Shown: one piece after another, positions 7,428 to 14,872 of the stretch
How positions within the stretch are numbered: the first letter of the stretch is position 1
How the letters are laid out: the number at the start of each line of letters is the position of its first letter
Source: Zipacnadum sp036504235
Lineage (GTDB): Bacteria; Armatimonadota; Zipacnadia; Zipacnadales; Zipacnadaceae
Assembly (NCBI GenBank): GCA_036504235.1
Contig: DASXVN010000047.1
Span: 1-29,470 of the forward strand
Reading direction: 5' to 3'
Length of the DNA: 29,470 nucleotides
Made by a program: the position numbers and the translations under genes
The notes under the pieces: generated by a model
Told to the model about the DNA's origin: nothing
Databases searched by the model: none
What the model saw: only the letters and a program-made list of their open reading frames with translations

Positions 7428-8129
7428 ATGAAGAACCAGTATTTCGGTGACAAGAACGACTTCTATAAGTACGATCTCGCGCTCAACATGACGGAGGCGT
7501 GCGGCCTGCGCACATTCACCTTCCTAGTGATGCTGACGCCGGATGATGGCCGTGGCGACGGGAGCCTGACCTCCTATGACTGTGGCGCCCGGTCAGCGAA
7601 GCTTCATCAGTTTCTCCAAGACTGCGTGCAGAACGGCAGGCGCCGAGTTGAGGAGCTTACGGGATTCCTTGACCTCCAGCAGATTTCGCACACTACTTTT
7701 CTCGGGGACGTCTCGGCTGCGGTCCGCCCGGAATACTTCGCGTCGATAGGCTGCGACAAGCTGCAGTCGGCCCTAGTTTTTCTTGATCCGGACAATGGAC
7801 TCGAAGTGAAGAGCACGCGCCGGGGCAATCTACACAAGTTCGTACGCTATGATGAGGTAAGGAGCTTGTACGAGCGAATGGGCGACGACTCTCTGCTGAT
7901 GGTGTATCAGCACATCCCACGCATCGAGCGAATCCGCTTCTTCAGCCTGATCGCGCAACGATTGCACGAGAGGGTGGACCCACTCGGGTGCGCCTGCTAT
8001 TCGCCCGACAACCAAGTGGCATTCTTCTTCATTACCAAAGACCAAGGGCAGAAGAAATGCGTCAGGGAAGTGCTCCCAGCGTATGCTGCCAGGGTCGGCG
8101 CTGCCCACTGCGTCGTTGATCTGCTATGA
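7428..8129 (+). CDS. Uncharacterised conserved-looking protein upstream of hydE
   Basis: A 233-residue protein of unknown function. It opens MKNQYFGDKNDFYKYDL, has MLTPDDGRGDG near residue 40 and a central SALVFLDPDNGLEV strand-loop, followed by LLMVYQHIPR. The DPD segment after a hydrophobic strand recalls nucleotide- or methyltransferase-type active sites, but that is only a resemblance. No signal peptide or membrane segment is evident. The ATG at 7428 was preferred to a GTG at 7395 that would translate a hairpin repeat. Base composition is visibly less GC-rich than hydF and hydE, and repeats lie on its left, which suggests acquisition. Its stop overlaps the hydE start by ATGA, so hydE is now translationally coupled to it. 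It is not a known maturation factor. Confidence 0.7.
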   Translation: MKNQYFGDKNDFYKYDLALNMTEACGLRTFTFLVMLTPDDGRGDGSLTSYDCGARSAKLHQFLQDCVQNGRRRVEELTGFLDLQQISHTTFLGDVSAAVRPEYFASIGCDKLQSALVFLDPDNGLEVKSTRRGNLHKFVRYDEVRSLYERMGDDSLLMVYQHIPRIERIRFFSLIAQRLHERVDPLGCACYSPDNQVAFFFITKDQGQKKCVREVLPAYAARVGAAHCVVDLL

Positions 8130-9217
8130 CCCTAACCGAACTAGAAACCTGGCTCCGCGAAACTGACTCCTCCCGCCTGGAGACGCTCTGGGCGGAGGCT
8201 GACCGCGTGCGGCGGGAGCACGTCGGCGACGAGGTGCACCTGCGCGGGTTGGTGGAGATCAGCAACTACTGCGCGCGGCTGTGCGGCTACTGCGGGCTGC
8301 GCGCGGATCATGTTGACCTGCCGCGCTACCGGATGGAGGCCGCGGAGATTCTGGAGTGCGCGAGGCAGGCGGTGGCCTACGGCTATGGCACCGTGGTGCT
8401 GCAGGCGGGCGAGGATTATGGGATTACCCGCGAGTGGCTGGCCGAGGTGGTGCGGCGGATCAAGGCCGAGACGCCCCTGGCGGTGACGCTGAGCCTGGGC
8501 GAGCGGCCGGAGGCCGACCTGGTGGCCTGGCGCGAGGCGGGGGCTAACCGCTACCTGCTGCGCTTTGAGACCTCCGACCCCGAGCTGTACGCGCGGATTC
8601 ATCCGCCGCTGCCGGGGGAGGTCTGGCGGGACCGCTTTGAGATTCTGGCGCGGCTGCGCGAGCTGGGCTATGAGGTCGGCAGCGGCGTGATGATCGGCAT
8701 CCCCGGGCAGAGTTACGCCAGTCTGGCGCGCGACATCGCCACCTTCGAGAACCTGGATTTGGACATGATCGGCGTCGGCCCGTGGCTGCCGCATCCGGCT
8801 ACGCCGCTGGGCGTGGAACGTGGAACGTGGAACGTGGAAAACGGCGAACGGCCGACGGAGGGGAACACCGGCGAGACGCCGGTGCCACCGGATCAGGTTC
8901 CCAACACCGAGGACATGACCTATAAAGTGGTGGCGTTGACGCGGCTGGTTTGTCCGGAGGCCAATTTGCCCAGCACCACCGCGCTGGCGACGCTCAATAA
9001 GGAGAGCGGGCGGGAGCTGGGGTTGTCGCGCGGGGCCAACGTGGTCATGCCCAACCTCACGCCCGTCAAGTACCGGGCGCTGTACGAGATCTACCCGGAC
9101 AAGGCCTGCATCAATGAGACCGCCGAGGCCTGTCAGCTCTGCCTGAGCGGGCGGATTCACTCGATCGGCCGGCGCGTCGGCCAGGGACCCGGCGGGCGGC
9201 AGCGGCGCGGCGGTTGA
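8126..9217 (+). CDS. hydE: [FeFe]-hydrogenase maturase HydE (radical SAM), with in-frame insertion
   Basis: HydE is the radical SAM enzyme that processes the HydG synthon on the way to the 2Fe subcluster. The 363-residue protein has the cluster motif Cys49, Cys53 and Cys56 in SNYCARLCGYCGLR. It also has the second, dispensable cluster site CX7CX2C at Cys328, Cys336 and Cys339. Family blocks such as PSTTALATLN and RGANVVMPNLTPVKYR are intact. Between WLPHPATPLG and TYKVVALTRLV, about residues 229-260, it carries extra sequence encoded by GTGGAAC tandem repeats and a dispersed hairpin repeat. This insertion falls in a loop and keeps the frame, so the protein is probably functional. The start overlaps the preceding stop (ATGA). 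It is the last gene of the operon; the next gene converges 7 bp away. Confidence 0.96.
   Translation: MTLTELETWLRETDSSRLETLWAEADRVRREHVGDEVHLRGLVEISNYCARLCGYCGLRADHVDLPRYRMEAAEILECARQAVAYGYGTVVLQAGEDYGITREWLAEVVRRIKAETPLAVTLSLGERPEADLVAWREAGANRYLLRFETSDPELYARIHPPLPGEVWRDRFEILARLRELGYEVGSGVMIGIPGQSYASLARDIATFENLDLDMIGVGPWLPHPATPLGVERGTWNVENGERPTEGNTGETPVPPDQVPNTEDMTYKVVALTRLVCPEANLPSTTALATLNKESGRELGLSRGANVVMPNLTPVKYRALYEIYPDKACINETAEACQLCLSGRIHSIGRRVGQGPGGRQRRGG
8813..8840 (+). repeat. GTGGAAC tandem repeat inside hydE
   Basis: Three copies of the heptamer GTGGAAC (8813-8819, 8820-8826, 8827-8833) are followed by GTGGAAA (8834-8840). They mark the left side of the foreign segment within the hydE reading frame. 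Confidence 0.9.
8865..8890 (+). repeat. Dispersed hairpin repeat inside hydE (family R3)
   Basis: The stem-loop CACCGGCG-AGA-CGCCGGTG (8866-8884) and its flanks, 26 bases in all, are the exact reverse complement of 29399-29424 downstream of pabBC. Here the repeat is translated as part of NTGETPVPP. A related intergenic stem, GACAGGCG-TCT-CGCCTGTC, lies at 24553-24571. Confidence 0.9.
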
Positions 9218-9224
9218 GCGCGGT

Positions 9225-10940
9225 CTACTTCTTCGCGGCCCAGCGCATCTGATTGGCCAGTTGCATCACCCACGCCGGCTTCGCCCAGAAGGGGTCGGTC
9301 GGCGTCCCCAGAGCGGTGGCGACGACAGCCACTACCCGGCCCTTCCCGTACGTGCCGGTGACGATCAGCGGCACCTTACCCGAGCGCGCGGCCACTGTCC
9401 CTCCCGCTTTCACCGTCACCTGATGCGCCCAGGCGCACTGGCCCAGCGTCTGGCCGTTCGCCAGGGTCACGGTGCCCGGCTCCGGCACGCGGGCCAGGTC
9501 GAAGCCGCTGGTCAGCGCCACCGGCGCCATCTCCTCGAGGAATGAACCCTTCATCCCCCCGTAGCCATAGCCGGTGAGACCGCCCAGGATCACCAGACCC
9601 CCGCCCTGCTCGACGAAGCGCTCGAGCAGGTATTGCTGTACGGGGCTCAGCGCCCGCGCGGGGGCGCCGGCCAGGACCACCAGCCGGGCCGCGCTGAGGT
9701 CCGGCATGGTCGGCAGCAGGCCCTTGCCGGAGACATAGTCGGAGCGGGTCGCCGGCAGGCTCAGCGCCGCCAGCGCCTGGTCCAGGCCATAGAGGTCGCT
9801 GTGCAGGCCGGCCGCGAGCCACACCGGCGTCGCGAGCGGCGCGCCGCGCGGCACCACGCGATCCGCATCCACACCGTCGTAAAACAGCGACCAGGACTGC
9901 CGGTAGGTGACCGGCATCATGTACTTGAGGCTCAGCCCCCGGAAGCGGTAGGTGCCCAGCTTGCTCCAGCTGAAGCTGTAGTAGCTGCCCCCTGAGAAGG
10001 CATAGAGGAACGGCGCGGAAAACTGCTCCCAGTCGCCGGCGGCGCGGAAATCGCTGGGGGCGATGGGGTCCAGCGTCTGCCCGGTGCCATCCCCGCTGCC
10101 GCTGGCCAGGTCCATCTGCAGGCCCCAGTCGCCCTCTCCGCCGCGGGCCACCTGCTCGAAGTCATACACCCCGACGTACAGCCCCGGCACCTCGCTCTGG
10201 CGCACGCCGGTCATGATGCCCGACTCGGTGTTGCGGCCCTCCTGGTACTCGGAGGCCCGCCCGCCCGGGGAGGCGGCGTCCGGCACCGTGGTCGCCCCCC
10301 AGACGCCGTCGGTGATGCGGTTGTAGTCGGTAGCGGGAAGCTGCTCCGGCACCGTGAGCCGGCGGAGTTGGAAGGCGTCCAGGCGCAGGGACTGGCCGTT
10401 GTGGGCCCCGTCGAAGCGCACCCCCACCGCCCCCTGGCCCGGCCGCTGGCGGAAGATCAGGTACGTGTAGTACCACTGCCCGCTACGCATATCGCTGGCC
10501 CGGAAGAGGTTGGGGCTGAAGCCCGGCAAGCGCTGGGTGCCGTCGGGCTGTGCGTAGCGGTCGCAGGCAAAGAGCGGATACGGCTTGCGGGCGTCGGTGA
10601 AATCGAAGCGGAACCAGAAGTTGAGCAGGTACCAACCGGGCTCGGGCGTCGCCACCACGGGGGACTCGACCTGGACGTGCGTGTCCGGGTTCGCGCCGGG
10701 ATTGAGGCTCATGAACAAGCACCGAGCCCCGGCGCAGGCCTCCGGGGAGGTCGTCAGCGTATAGGCGCGCGCCGGGTCCGGCTCCAGCTTCCAGCCGGTC
10801 GGCACCCCGGCGGCGTCCACCTGCTCCATGCTCCCGTTGGGGAAGAGATTGGGCCCCCAGGGCACGGTCTCCGCGGCCCGCGCGGGGACGGCACTCCCCG
10901 CGAGCAGCAGGCTCAACACGATCCAGGACAGGTTGCGCAT
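9225..10940 (-). CDS. Secreted beta-domain/GATase-like protein, module copy 2
   Basis: A 571-residue exported protein. It has a signal peptide (MRNLSWIVLSLLLAGSAVPARA). A beta-sandwich carbohydrate-binding-like region follows (about 28-205, opening LFPNGSMEQV), then a second beta region (about 210-370). The C-terminal domain (about 385-571) resembles class I glutamine amidotransferase/ThuA-like folds, with ARLVVLAGAPAR, FVEQGGGLVILGG and YGKGRVVAVVA. I see no catalytic Cys-His pair, so the last domain may be structural or sugar-binding. I chose the ATG at 10940, with AAAGGG upstream, because the longer reading puts 29 polar residues before the signal peptide. It is a paralogue of 13128-14855 and follows its own TIM-barrel partner by 90 bp. 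Exact function is unknown. Confidence 0.8.
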   Translation of the reverse strand: MRNLSWIVLSLLLAGSAVPARAAETVPWGPNLFPNGSMEQVDAAGVPTGWKLEPDPARAYTLTTSPEACAGARCLFMSLNPGANPDTHVQVESPVVATPEPGWYLLNFWFRFDFTDARKPYPLFACDRYAQPDGTQRLPGFSPNLFRASDMRSGQWYYTYLIFRQRPGQGAVGVRFDGAHNGQSLRLDAFQLRRLTVPEQLPATDYNRITDGVWGATTVPDAASPGGRASEYQEGRNTESGIMTGVRQSEVPGLYVGVYDFEQVARGGEGDWGLQMDLASGSGDGTGQTLDPIAPSDFRAAGDWEQFSAPFLYAFSGGSYYSFSWSKLGTYRFRGLSLKYMMPVTYRQSWSLFYDGVDADRVVPRGAPLATPVWLAAGLHSDLYGLDQALAALSLPATRSDYVSGKGLLPTMPDLSAARLVVLAGAPARALSPVQQYLLERFVEQGGGLVILGGLTGYGYGGMKGSFLEEMAPVALTSGFDLARVPEPGTVTLANGQTLGQCAWAHQVTVKAGGTVAARSGKVPLIVTGTYGKGRVVAVVATALGTPTDPFWAKPAWVMQLANQMRWAAKK

Positions 10941-10953
10941 GAGGGTTCCCTTT

Positions 10954-11015
10954 CGTCGTTGCGTCTTCTGCTCAGCAGACGTCTCCGCCCCTACGGGAGA
11001 CTCAGCGACTGGAGT
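10954..11015 (-). repeat. Short inverted repeats in the gap between two module genes
   Basis: The 90-bp gap contains GTCTTCTGCT-CAGCAGAC (an imperfect hairpin around 10960-10982) and GTCTCC...GGAGAC nearby. There is no T-tract. They may act as an mRNA-processing or attenuation hairpin between the two coding regions. Confidence 0.35.
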
Positions 11016-11030
11016 CCCCCCGGGCAATCC

Positions 11031-12965
11031 CTAGTACGGAATCACCAGCACGCCCCAGAAGGGCAGCGCGGGCAGGCTCAGGACGGTCTGGCCGCCGGTG
11101 GTGGCGGCCTTTACCGGCTGCTCCCAGGGCGTTGCGTCGGGCGAGAGCAGGCGCGCCTCGGCCCAGCGCGGCTGGCCGCCGGGGAACAGCGAGGCCTGGC
11201 AGGTCACACGTATCTGGTCGGCCGGCGGCGGCGCCACCGCCGTGGTGGTGATGATCGGCTCCAGGGGCGTGTTGACCAAGTGCAAGATCAGGAACCGGCC
11301 CCGGGGGGTGTCCAGGCGGTAGGCGAAATCCTGCCAGAGCAGCGGGCGGCTGGCGGCGACGCTGAGGCCCGCCTGCGCCTGCTCGGCGCTCAGCCGGGTG
11401 CGCTCGTTGCTCAGGAGGAACTCGGAGTATCGGTAGGCGAACTGGTTGTAGGTGCGGTAGGAGGGCGCGAAGTTCCTGTCGATCCCGGCGCGCCAGCGCA
11501 GACCGCAGGCCCAGGAGATCGCCTTGATGTAGCGCATGTCCACGTCCTGCTGGCCCGGTCCGCCGCCCCACCCGGCGCAGAGGAAGGCCCCGGCCTGCCG
11601 GGCCCGGTCGGACTGCACGGTCATCAGCGGGATGAACTTATCCCAGCGATTGGTGGGGCTGGCCGACTCCAGCGAGCCCTTGGCCACCTCGTCGAGCACC
11701 CAACTGCCCGGCAAGATCGCCTGGGCCTCCGCGGTCTTCAGGATGCTCTCGTCGGCCATGTCCGGCCGCAGACTTGCCCAGTTAAAGCCGCACATGAAAT
11801 TGGGGTCCTGCTGGCGGAAGGAGCCCAGGGCATAGCGCATGTTGCGGCCGGTCAGCTCGTCGGCCTTCGCGCCGGTCATTTGGGCCTGGCCCTGGTAGTC
11901 CATGACCATAGCGACGGGGGAGAGCGGGTCGCCCAGCGAGGGCACCGCATAGTGCCCGTCAAAGCGCACCCCATCGAAGCCGAAGTACTTCTGGCCCGCT
12001 AGCACGGACTCCACGCCCAGCTTGACCGCGGCGAGGTCCTGGCAGTTGACCCGCACGCAGGTCATGTCGGCGTAGGGCCCGAGCAGACCCGGCTCCCACC
12101 ACTTGTAGCGCTCCATGACGCCCTTGAGGCTCTCCGGGTAGCGCGCGTAGTAGTCGCGGAAGGCGGCGGTACTGCGGGTGTCGATCTCCCCGGCGGGGGA
12201 GCCGTCGCGGTTGAAAGTGACGTACTCGGGGTGCTGCCGGGCGAAGTCCGAGCCGCCCATCCCGGTGAGGAAGATGGAGGTGTAGACCACGCTGACGATG
12301 CCGTTGGCGTGGAGGTCGCGGTAAAGCTCGCGCCAGCCGTTGGCGGAGAAGAAGTACGGTCCGCCGATGTAGTAGTTAGGGGCGGGCGGCACCATCGGGG
12401 CGAAGGAGCAGTAGGCCGGGTTGCTTTCCACCACGTTGCAGTAAGTGTCCCGGGCCTTCTTGACCTGCTCGGCGATGAGGGTCTGGATCCAGGGGCTCTG
12501 GGGCGGGCCGGGCGGATAGGGGTTGCCGTCCTTGTCAACGTCCACCTGGCCCTGTACGCTAGCGCCACCGTAGTCCACCGATACGTGGTACGGATTGCGG
12601 CCGCAGGCGAAAAACTCGGAGGCCCGCGCCTGCTCGCCCCCCGCGGAGGCCACCGCCTCGACCTCGTAACCGAACTCCTCCTGCGGGGTGAAGGTGAAGC
12701 CGACCAGCCCCTGCGCGTCCGTGGTCCCGGTGAAGTGCCCGGCGGAGACGCCTAGGCCGCGGCGCACCTGGCAGTCCACGGCCGCAGTCTGTCCGGCAGG
12801 CAGCCCCTTGACCGTCACCTGAATCGGCAAGGCCTCGCCCGGCTTGACGCATAGCTTGGCCGGCCACACCTGCACCTCCAGAGCGGCGGAGACGCCGGTC
12901 AAGCCCACCGTGAGCAGGGCCAGCAGCACCAGACTCAGACGCCACCAGGTTCGCGGGTTGGTCAT
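11031..12965 (-). CDS. Secreted TIM-barrel putative glycoside hydrolase, module copy 2
   Basis: A 644-residue exported protein. It has a signal peptide (about 1-28) and an Ig-like or macroglobulin-like N-domain (about 29-120, LEVQVWPAKLCVKPGE). A TIM-barrel region (about 150-500) follows, then a C-terminal beta domain ending VLVIPY. Candidate catalytic acids are Asp336 in GVRFDGHY and Glu426 in WVLDEVAKG, both conserved in the paralogue at 14873-16768. The arrangement recalls alpha-glucan-acting barrels such as GH66 dextranase or GH13 relatives, but I cannot fix the family. AGGAGG lies 8 bases before the ATG. The substrate is probably a polysaccharide. It is separated from the upstream gene by 162 bp containing two hairpins. 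Confidence 0.78.
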   Translation of the reverse strand: MTNPRTWWRLSLVLLALLTVGLTGVSAALEVQVWPAKLCVKPGEALPIQVTVKGLPAGQTAAVDCQVRRGLGVSAGHFTGTTDAQGLVGFTFTPQEEFGYEVEAVASAGGEQARASEFFACGRNPYHVSVDYGGASVQGQVDVDKDGNPYPPGPPQSPWIQTLIAEQVKKARDTYCNVVESNPAYCSFAPMVPPAPNYYIGGPYFFSANGWRELYRDLHANGIVSVVYTSIFLTGMGGSDFARQHPEYVTFNRDGSPAGEIDTRSTAAFRDYYARYPESLKGVMERYKWWEPGLLGPYADMTCVRVNCQDLAAVKLGVESVLAGQKYFGFDGVRFDGHYAVPSLGDPLSPVAMVMDYQGQAQMTGAKADELTGRNMRYALGSFRQQDPNFMCGFNWASLRPDMADESILKTAEAQAILPGSWVLDEVAKGSLESASPTNRWDKFIPLMTVQSDRARQAGAFLCAGWGGGPGQQDVDMRYIKAISWACGLRWRAGIDRNFAPSYRTYNQFAYRYSEFLLSNERTRLSAEQAQAGLSVAASRPLLWQDFAYRLDTPRGRFLILHLVNTPLEPIITTTAVAPPPADQIRVTCQASLFPGGQPRWAEARLLSPDATPWEQPVKAATTGGQTVLSLPALPFWGVLVIPY

Positions 12966-13018
12966 GTTGTCTTCCTCCTAAGGTTGACGGTCGGCTGGCG
13001 AACGGCCCTACCCCCTAA

Positions 13019-13105
13019 CCCCCTCCCTCAAGGGAGGGGGAATTACCCCGTAGGCGTACAGGCTGTTTGCCTTTGCCGTTCCCCCCTCTCCTGCCAGGAG
13101 AGGGG
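13019..13105. repeat. Two REP-like hairpins between module copies
   Basis: CCCCCTCCCT-CA-AGGGAGGGGG (13019-13040) and CCCCTCTCCT-GCC-AGGAGAGGGG (13083-13105) are perfect stems in the 162-bp gap separating the two module copies. The second is related to the nested hairpin at 24758-24799, and both are preceded by GCCGTTCCCCCC. Confidence 0.8.
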
Positions 13106-13127
13106 CCGGGGGTGAGGCTATCCCGCC

Positions 13128-14855
13128 TTACAGCCCCGCGGTCCACTTCAGCAGGTTCGCGAGTTGGTTCGTCCAGGCCGGATTCTCCCAGTACGGGGAG
13201 GGCGGCTCGCCGAGGGGCGGGCCGAGCAGCGCCAGGACCTTGCCCTGGCCGTACTGCCAGCCGACCGCGAAGGGCTGGCCCCCGGCGGTGAGCAGCACCT
13301 TGGCTTTGTCGCGCGGCTTCGCGCGGTGCAGCCAGAGCGCCATCCCTAGCTTCTCGCCATTGGGGCGCAGTACCGGCGCCGGTTGGGGTAGGCGGTACAG
13401 GTCGAAGGCCCAGTCCTCCGTCACCGGCAGTAGGTCGCCGACAAAGCTCCCCGGCGTCCCGCCGTAGCCGAAGCCGTAGGGGCCGCCGCTGACCACCAGG
13501 CCGCCGCCATTACTGACCCAGCGCATGATCTGGAACTTCTCGACCGGGCTGAGCATGCGGGCCGGTACGTCGGCGAGCACCATCAGGCGTAGGCCGACGG
13601 TTCCCGGGAAGGTGGGAACCAGCTTGCCGTCGCCGGATATCGCCGAGGTGTTGGTCTGGAAGCCCGCCGCGGTCAGCGCCTTGGGCAGGCCGGACTCCTC
13701 CGTGTACAGCCCGAAGCCGAGCCAGGCGCGCGGCGGGGCGCCGGCGACCACGGGAGCCGCGGGGGGCGCGGGCAGGACGCGGTCGGCGTCTACGCCCTGA
13801 TAGAGCAGGTTCCAGGCCTCGTGATCGCTCACGCGCCGGATTAGCTCCAGTTTGAGCATGTCGAAATCATAGGTCCCCTTGCCGCCCCAGTCCCAATTGC
13901 AGCCGGTGCCGCCGCCAAAGGGGTACAGGAAATAGGCCGTGAACTCCTGGTACTTGCCGTTCTCGGCGAAGTCTTCGGGCAGGATGGTCTCCATCGTCTG
14001 CCCGCCCCCGCCCGACAGGTTCAGGCCCACGGGCTGGCCGCCGGGAACTTGCCGCTTGAGGCGGTAGGTGGCCCGGTACAGCCCCGGCAGTTCGCTGGTG
14101 CGGACCGGGCCCGACATCTTGGAGCCGGGAGGAAAGAGTCCCTCCGTGACGCGCCAGGCGATGCCGCCCATTGCGTCCGAATCGGGGACCCACTCCCCAC
14201 CCCAGTACGAGGTCCTGATCACGTTAGTGGACAGCAGCGTGAAGGTGGCCGGGAGATTGAGGCGGCGCACCTGCACGGAATCCAGGGATAGCTGCCGGCC
14301 CATGTGCTGGGAGTCCATCCGCATCTGCAGGCCGGTCTGATCGGCGCGTTGGCGCAGGACCAGGAAAGCGTAATGCCACTCGCCGCTGGGCGGGTTGTTG
14401 GCGAAGTAGAAGTACATCGGGGAGCCGCTCCAGCCGGTGCGGTCCGCGCCCGCGCGGCGCTGCACGTAGACCAGGGGCAGTGGTTTGCTCTCGGGCGGAA
14501 AGTCGTACTTGAACCAGAAGGAGAGCAGGTACCAGCCGGCCTCGGTGGGGGCCACCGGGGAGGTGAGGCTGGCATTGGCGTCCGCCGGGGCGTCGGCCTT
14601 GCGCTCCACCTGGAGGCAGCGCTCGCCGGCGCAGCCGCCGAGGGCAGTCGTCAAGGTGGCGGCCGCCGGGTTGGCCAGCTCCCAGCCGGTCGGCTGACCC
14701 TGAGCGTTCACTTCCTCGGCGCTGCCGTTGGGCATCAGGTTCTCGCCCGCCAGCGGCGCAGGCGCAGGCGCGGGCACTGGCGCGGCGGAGACGGGGCCGC
14801 CCAGGGCCGCTAGCGTCAGGAGCAGAGTCACCGCGGAAACGTAACGAATGCGCAT
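13128..14855 (-). CDS. Secreted beta-domain/GATase-like protein, module copy 1
   Basis: A 575-residue exported protein and paralogue of 9225-10940. It has a signal peptide (about 1-24), then a short Pro-Ala stretch (PVPAPAPAP). The first beta-sandwich opens NLMPNGSAEEV, and a second beta region follows. The phrase LLYQGVDADRV is nearly identical to the paralogue's LFYDGVDADRV. The C-terminal GATase-like domain has LRLMVLADVPAR, WVSNGGGLVVSGG and YGQGKVLALLG and ends PYWENPAWTNQLANLLKW. AAGGAG precedes the ATG. The gap to the upstream TIM-barrel gene is only 17 bp, so the two are surely co-transcribed. It probably binds carbohydrate or assists its partner; no enzyme activity can be assigned. 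Confidence 0.8.
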   Translation of the reverse strand: MRIRYVSAVTLLLTLAALGGPVSAAPVPAPAPAPLAGENLMPNGSAEEVNAQGQPTGWELANPAAATLTTALGGCAGERCLQVERKADAPADANASLTSPVAPTEAGWYLLSFWFKYDFPPESKPLPLVYVQRRAGADRTGWSGSPMYFYFANNPPSGEWHYAFLVLRQRADQTGLQMRMDSQHMGRQLSLDSVQVRRLNLPATFTLLSTNVIRTSYWGGEWVPDSDAMGGIAWRVTEGLFPPGSKMSGPVRTSELPGLYRATYRLKRQVPGGQPVGLNLSGGGGQTMETILPEDFAENGKYQEFTAYFLYPFGGGTGCNWDWGGKGTYDFDMLKLELIRRVSDHEAWNLLYQGVDADRVLPAPPAAPVVAGAPPRAWLGFGLYTEESGLPKALTAAGFQTNTSAISGDGKLVPTFPGTVGLRLMVLADVPARMLSPVEKFQIMRWVSNGGGLVVSGGPYGFGYGGTPGSFVGDLLPVTEDWAFDLYRLPQPAPVLRPNGEKLGMALWLHRAKPRDKAKVLLTAGGQPFAVGWQYGQGKVLALLGPPLGEPPSPYWENPAWTNQLANLLKWTAGL

Positions 14856-14872
14856 GGTCGCGGCTCCTTGTC

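Noticed and set aside
8813..8840. GTGGAAC tandem repeats as a CRISPR-like or regulatory array
   Set aside because: The heptamers are contiguous with no spacers and lie inside the hydE reading frame. No CRISPR array or cas gene was seen anywhere.
10368..12002. 544-residue + strand frame antisense to two secreted-protein genes
   Set aside because: Composition-driven shadow frame (Gly/Ala/Arg/His rich) with no ribosome-binding site or recognisable domain.
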